Origin: Chenopodium formosanum
Lineage: Eukaryota > Streptophyta > Magnoliopsida > Caryophyllales > Amaranthaceae
Length of the DNA stretch: 64,000 nt
Assembly (NCBI GenBank): GCA_024500155.1
Contig: CM044868.1
Span: 36,877,665-36,941,664 of the forward strand
Reading direction: 5' to 3'
Shown here: piece by piece, positions 59,822 to 64,000 of the stretch
Layout: each line of letters starts with the position of its first letter
How positions within the stretch are numbered: position 1 is the stretch's first letter
Notes under the pieces: model-generated
Seen by the model: the letters and a program-made list of their open reading frames with translations, nothing else
Database searches by the model: none
Told to the model about the DNA's origin: nothing
Made by a program: the position numbers and the translations under genes

Positions 59822-60497
59822 ATAGATGCTGACGCGGGTGCATGGAACTTAGTGGAAGAAGTGGAAGACTTGCCACGTGTCGTGACACGAAGTCGGGCCT
59901 AGCTCCTTGGAGGTCACCTTTCGGGACTAACCATCATCACACTTAAAGACAAGAAGATTTGAAGAGGTTCGGCCTAACCTAGGAAGTCCGACCGAACCAT
60001 TTTGTCAGTTTCCAACCCGAATTTATCAGTTTTGCAGCAGTGGTCGAACTCTAAAGGTTCGACCGAACCAAGAGCAGGACAGTTCGAGCGAACTTACCCT
60101 TAGTTCGGCCAAACCTACCCACAAGTTTGACCGAACTTACCCTTAGTTCGGTCGAACCTTTTCCCGTTTTCTTGTCAGTTTGTGCGAACTATTTAAGTTG
60201 TTTTAAGACAGTTTTGTATCTTAATTATTGTTGAACTTTGCTTGATTTTGTAATCAAAGAGACTTTCTCTCTCTACCATAATCTTTGTGATTATCTTGCT
60301 TTCTTTGTGATTTCTACCTTGTAATCTTTGTGGTTACACCTTAATCCTAGTTTTACTTGGTGTTGGCTTTGATTAAGACCCCTATTTTCATTGTCTTGGT
60401 GATTTTGAGATAGGTTTGCCTTATTTTGTTGGTTTGAACTTGTTGTTACTTGATTTTTCCTCCCTTTTTCTTGGGTTTTGTTGGTTATTTCATATCA
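59822..60497 (+). mobile_element. Promoter-like insertion in copia 3' LTR
   Basis: The 5' LTR runs GATCTTGGGATTAAGTGCTATATG without this segment. It opens near TGCTGACGCGGGTGC and closes near TTTCATATCA, so TG...CA ends are possible and it may be a solo LTR, but I cannot fix a TSD. It contains GCCACGTGTC, the GGTTCG/CGAACC block, a TATA-like CTATTTAAG at 60189 and a long T-rich leader. Confidence 0.5.
59958..60165. repeat. Palindrome block GGTTCG/CGAACC
   Basis: GGTTCG-AC-CGAACC at 60056-60069 is perfect. Others are GTTCG-AG-CGAAC (about 60082), GTTCG-GT-CGAAC (about 60148), and single or damaged copies (TTCGGCC, TTTGACCGAAC). It ends about 24 bp before the TATA-like box. Confidence 0.8.
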
Positions 60498-60552
60498 GGT
60501 GCTATATGAATATGATTCATGTTTTCCGCATTCGTACCTATAAACTCCTACA

Positions 60553-60571
60553 ACTCCAAGATACTTTCCTC

Positions 60572-60602
<31 letters not shown>

Positions 60603-61248
60603 TACTCCAAGATATATAAGACTTTCTTTAAAATGTTTTTTTTTTCTTGAATGGGCTTAATATTGTTTCCTAGTCAATATTATTCACGGATATTCAGCAT
60701 ATATTTAGTGATTTAGTCCATATTATTTGACTTTAGATTGTTTAATCAAAGAGAGTATATTATCTTATTTTGTATAGTATATATTTGCTTTCCTTATTAG
60801 ATCATGTATGGCTATTGTAATATAAATGGATGTGATGCTTTGTGAATAAACAATCAACAACATAAACTATATATAATTCCATTTTTGCTATAATATTTTG
60901 TTACAAATTTCCTAAACCCTAAATCCTCTTAATTATTATAACAAGTTTTTAAACTTTTTGGTACACCTATAATCAAACCATTTATTCGACAACTAATTTA
61001 AATTCAAACTCACAACACACTCATGCATGCATAATATATATACTATTAATCTATTATACTTTGCACTACGTATCTATTCTGAGTAATGAGTGTAAGAATT
61101 AATTTATTTATTTAATTTATATAAATTTGCATGATAAATATAAATAAATGCATATAAAAAAAATATAATTAGGGGCTTGTATGTGTACCACCCTATAAGA
61201 TAAACATTAATTCTCATTTACAAAAACAAAGTTCTACATTAACTTTTA
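60553..61248. other. AT-rich flank with a poly(A) run
   Basis: Outside the copia element. GATACTCCAAGAT is repeated on both sides of a ~27-base A-run (60574-60600). Text around 60700-60880 (GTATGGCTATTGTAATATAA, GAATAAACAATCAAC) resembles a copia LTR promoter region, but no ends are seen. Confidence 0.4.
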
Positions 61249-61516
61249 CTTCATCCGTTCCATTATAAATGACACATTAGACTTTTTTCCACTATTTATA
61301 ATATTAACTTTGACTGCCATTTTTATTTTTTTTATAAACGTAAAGAATTCATATTTTATCATGAAATAAGTATTTGAATAGATATTATCATAAGTTTTCA
61401 TGATTAAAAAATTTATAAATTTTGTTGATATTTGATTATATAAAAATTAGGTCAAACTATTGCAACGACATGTATGCAAAGTTTGTTTGTGTCAGTCATT
61501 TTGGGACATTAGGGAG
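61249..61516. mobile_element. Diverged Stowaway-like MITE
   Basis: Ends CTTCATCCGTTCCATTATAA and (complement) CTCCCTAATGTCCCAAAATG, with TA on each side (61247-61248, 61517-61518). 268 bp, no ORF. The inverted repeat is partly degraded. Confidence 0.8.
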
Positions 61517-61704
61517 TATATGTGTGTGGCCAGCCACTATAGGATTACTATAAGGGAATATCAAAATTCCTATTTTTAGAATTTTCAAGTTAAATTTCAA
61601 GTGTTTTTAGAGGCTATAGATGAAAAAAGATAACATTATTTGTGTGTGATGTATGAAATACAATATTTTATGACAAATTTTTATGTGACTGGACACACCG
61701 TGTG

Positions 61705-61915
61705 GTTGGGGTTACATGGTCTGGGGTTACATGAGAGGTTCGGGGTTACTCAAGGAGTAACCTCTGATCGCGTAACCCCTCGAGTAACCCTTGACCGAAC
61801 CTCTCAAGTAACCCCTGACCGAGTAACTCAAGGGGTTACTTGGTCTGGGGTTACTCAAGGGGTTACTCGATCAAGGGTTAGTTGATGGGTTACTCGGTCA
61901 GGAGTAACTTGGTTA
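61705..61915. repeat. Palindrome block GGTTACT/AGTAACC
   Basis: About 14 copies of (G)GGTTACTC / GAGTAACC(C) in alternating orientation. 61744-61762 is GGTTACT, spacer CAAGG, AGTAACC, a perfect 7-bp inverted repeat. Spacers repeat GATCG / CTGACCGA / TCAAG words. The frame at 61640-61885 (VTQGVT repeats) is a by-product. A TATA-like TTTTATAGC follows at about 62054. Confidence 0.85.
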
Positions 61916-61949
61916 ACCCTTTATGTATTTACGTAAATAACATTCCTCC

Positions 61950-63915
61950 TTTAAAATTCCTCCTAAAATGCTTACTTAGCATTACATGTGTCACAATATG
62001 ATGGGTGTCATAAATGGCACCCATTTGATGAGCATTTAGGTTGTTTTCTTCCTCTTTTTATAGCTTTCATGCTCAATAAATGCTTAGTTTTATGCATTTG
62101 GTCTTGGTTTTACCTATCCTTTCTTATTTTGTAGCTTTTGTGCATTTTGTTGGGTTTTCTACTCTTTTCTCCTTTATTTGCTCTATTTTCGTGGTTGTAG
62201 GTATTGTACGAGGTCCGAGTCTTGATATTGCTAATTTACTAAGGTAGAAGATGCTTTTGGAGCAAGCTCATGGCAATTGGAAAAACTCAAGATGCAAGGA
62301 AGTGGATCCTCCAAGTTCTAGATCTTACGCTCTCAAGTTGTGCTCTCATGAAGAGGGGTGTTGAACCCACTGTCAAGTGGTTTTTGGGACTGCCACTCTT
62401 AGTGTTCATCATCATCATCATATTGCGCGTTCATTCGAAGACCTTAGCGAACGCACGAAACAACCGAAGAAACCCAGAGAATCGCGGGCGCGCTCCCCTG
62501 GGTGTTTTCTTTCTCTGTTTTTGTTTTGCGCCTCCTATTTATACCTCTTTTAACCCGATTTTGGAAGGACGGAATTCACACTTTTAGATCATAATTTTAG
62601 CTTAGTTGAGAGCTTCTCTCTCTAGTTTTTAGGGTTAGTTTAAGAGTAGATTTTAGAGAGAGAAAGTGAGGAATTTCAATGGTGATTGAGAGATTGAAGA
62701 TTCAATGGTGACAATTGTGTTAGAGATCTTCTTTATTATCAATGAGCATTTCTAACTCTATCTCATTTTATTGCTTTGTTTAATATTCAAGTTTGTTTGG
62801 ATTGATTTTGATGTTTGATCTTTGATTAGTGTAATTGTTCTTCATAGATTGTTAATTCTTTTTTCTTTACTTGTTTGTGATTAGATGATGATGTTAGAGT
62901 AGTTGTTTGCTAAGGATAGGGTGAAACTTGTATGATTGATTTATTGTGCTTAATTTGGAGATTGTGTTGATTAATTGTTGAGATTAAATCGATTAATGGA
63001 AGTTTGCATGTGTCAATTCCTCGACCAAAACAGACTAAGCAAAGAAAACGAAGGAAGAAGGTTTGAAGAAGTTAGTATAGTACTGGTTTGGAGACACCGG
63101 GAAGAAGAAGGCAGTAACTTCTCTGTATTCTATGTAGCGCTGGGCTGGATGAGCAACCTTTTATTTGGCCTCTGCACCCTTTGTCACCTTTTTTTTTCAC
63201 TTTAAAGTCCAAAATAAAGATACAAACTTTGGAATCAAATTTGGTGGGATCGAGGTCATCCTCGATGACGAATGCACTTGTGGTTAAGACAGCATTAAGT
63301 TGATTTACAAAATGTCTTAAGATTAGGATTTTGTAAATTAACTAAGAGACCATAGAAACGAAGCGCAGGCCACCACCCACCTCGCCCCCGGTCGCCGGGA
63401 AGACTATTATGCAAGATTGCATTGTAGTTTCTTATGATACGGACCATTGATTTAGGAATTGCGATTGTCGATTGAGCTTGATTAGTGATGCTCCTAGTTA
63501 GAGTCTCTTGTAGTTGGCGCTAGTTTGGCCTCTAGGAGATAGCTTGTTGACTCTTTTGATTTAACTTGTCATTAGTCTTCACAACTATTAACTTGCATGT
63601 ATTTCCGAGTTGCTACAATTGTCATGATTACTTGTTGATCCCCGTTCCTAGTGTTTTATTTGTTTGGTTTCTTTGTTTGGTAGTTGGTTAGTGTTCTCTC
63701 TTTATCTTTGTCTTTGACCTAGACTAATTGAGAGCGCTTGAACATTACCGTTCCTTTGGATTCGACCCTTGACTTGCCTCTATACTAGTATTTAGGTTGG
63801 TTTAATGTTTATAAATTTAGTTTGACTGAGGGAGGATTAGTTTCAACGACCTAGTTCACCCCTCGTTAGAATAATACCGATTTGACGTCTACGTGGCACA
63901 ACACTTGGCGAAAAA
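61950..63915 (+). mobile_element. Probable gypsy (Athila-like) LTR region
   Basis: TATA box CTATTTATACC at 62535-62545 with a GCGCGCTCCCC segment just upstream. Then a T-rich leader with ATCAATGAGCATTTCTAACT and GATTCGACCC, and an end CACAACACTTGGCG at about 63895-63910, where a damaged TTGGCG primer-site start would fall. The order recalls Athila-type LTRs, but I see no matching second LTR and the boundaries are guesses. 62975-63420 may be a further insertion (GAAGAAGG-rich, then CACCTCGCCCCCGGTCGCCG). Confidence 0.4.
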
Positions 63916-64000
63916 CAAAAATGCCAAATGTCGATTTTCTCGTTGGCTTGATTGCGAGAACCGTGATTTTATTTAAAAGTGATAAAGACATTCTATTGGA
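63916..64000. other. Window end, unassigned
   Basis: Possibly the first internal bases of the element whose LTR precedes. Nothing can be identified. Confidence 0.3.

Larger units (their letters stand above)
31363..60552 (+). mobile_element. Ty1/copia element, decayed, with nested insertions
   Basis: 5' LTR 31363-44061 (about 0.72 kb without its insertion) and 3' LTR 59114-60552 (about 0.76 kb without its insertion). Flanked by actcc at 31358-31362 and 60553-60557. An initiator-Met-type primer site follows the 5' LTR and a polypurine tract precedes the 3' LTR. The internal region is non-coding at left, then contains P (46487-54649), then badly decayed pol. About 20 kb of the 29 kb is later insertion. 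Confidence 0.92.
59114..60552 (+). repeat. Copia 3' LTR with insertion
   Basis: Starts TGAAGGAATTCTGCC, ends CTCCTACA, followed by TSD actcc. Matches the 5' LTR parts throughout except for about 675 bp at 59822-60497. TATA box ATAAATAAGG at about 59431. Confidence 0.9.

Noticed and set aside
61640..61885. Open frame with VTQGVT repeats
   Set aside because: Produced by the GGTTACTC palindrome block.

Overview
The window is plant nuclear DNA, almost certainly from an angiosperm with a repeat-rich genome. I find no host gene, tRNA, rRNA or CRISPR array. Nearly all of it is layered LTR retrotransposons with small DNA transposons among them. The evidence is Ty3/gypsy Tat-type gag-pol with two RNase H domains, antisense extra ORFs of the plant mobile domain and Transposase_28 kinds, Ty1/copia LTRs with an initiator-Met primer site, MULE, Stowaway and hAT non-autonomous elements, and target-site duplications (TSDs) that I could match by eye. 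The species cannot be named from this sequence.

Layout. 1-~9540: the 3' part of a Tat-type element (E1) on the + strand: a broken integrase end, then two antisense plant-mobile-domain pseudogenes (1488-3174 single exon; 3945-6136 seven exons), a 3' UTR, a polypurine tract and a 3' LTR from 8354. 9838-11310: the tail of another Tat element, with a 25/27/34-bp minisatellite, a polypurine tract and an LTR from 10850. 11985-30036: a minus-strand LTR of the TGTAATA type, carrying three MITEs and split by a complete Tat element E2 (15199-29358, TSD ccata). E2 has a decayed gag-pol (+) and a four-exon antisense ORF (-). That ORF is cut by a solo LTR (23355-26607, TSD atctg), which itself carries a hAT element (25176-26232, TSD gcacttat).

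31363-60552: a complete but decayed Ty1/copia element (TSD actcc). Its 5' LTR holds a solo LTR (31654-43622, TSD ctagg), which holds a gag-only gypsy element N on the minus strand (32302-42407, TSD ctaaa). Its internal region holds P (46487-54649, TSD catgt), a gypsy derivative with no coding sequence. Its 3' LTR holds an extra ~675-bp promoter-like insertion. 60553-64000: AT-rich sequence, a Stowaway-like element, a block of GGTTACTC palindromes, and sequence resembling an Athila-type LTR.

The most interesting signal is shared by unrelated families. Each has its own private short palindrome, such as GCGCGCAACT/AGTTGCGCGC, AGCGCC-A-GGCGCT, GGTTCG-AC-CGAACC, GGTTACT/AGTAACC or G-box palindromes. 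These are clustered, usually 24-55 bp upstream of a TATA box, and in E1 and N they are repeated in the internal non-coding parts of the same element. In addition, three gypsy elements carry tandem arrays of dyad-bearing units in the 3' UTR ahead of the polypurine tract. N and P also share several non-coding modules although one lacks pol and the other lacks all genes. All coordinates come from reading by eye, and protein family calls are motif-based, not from database searches.
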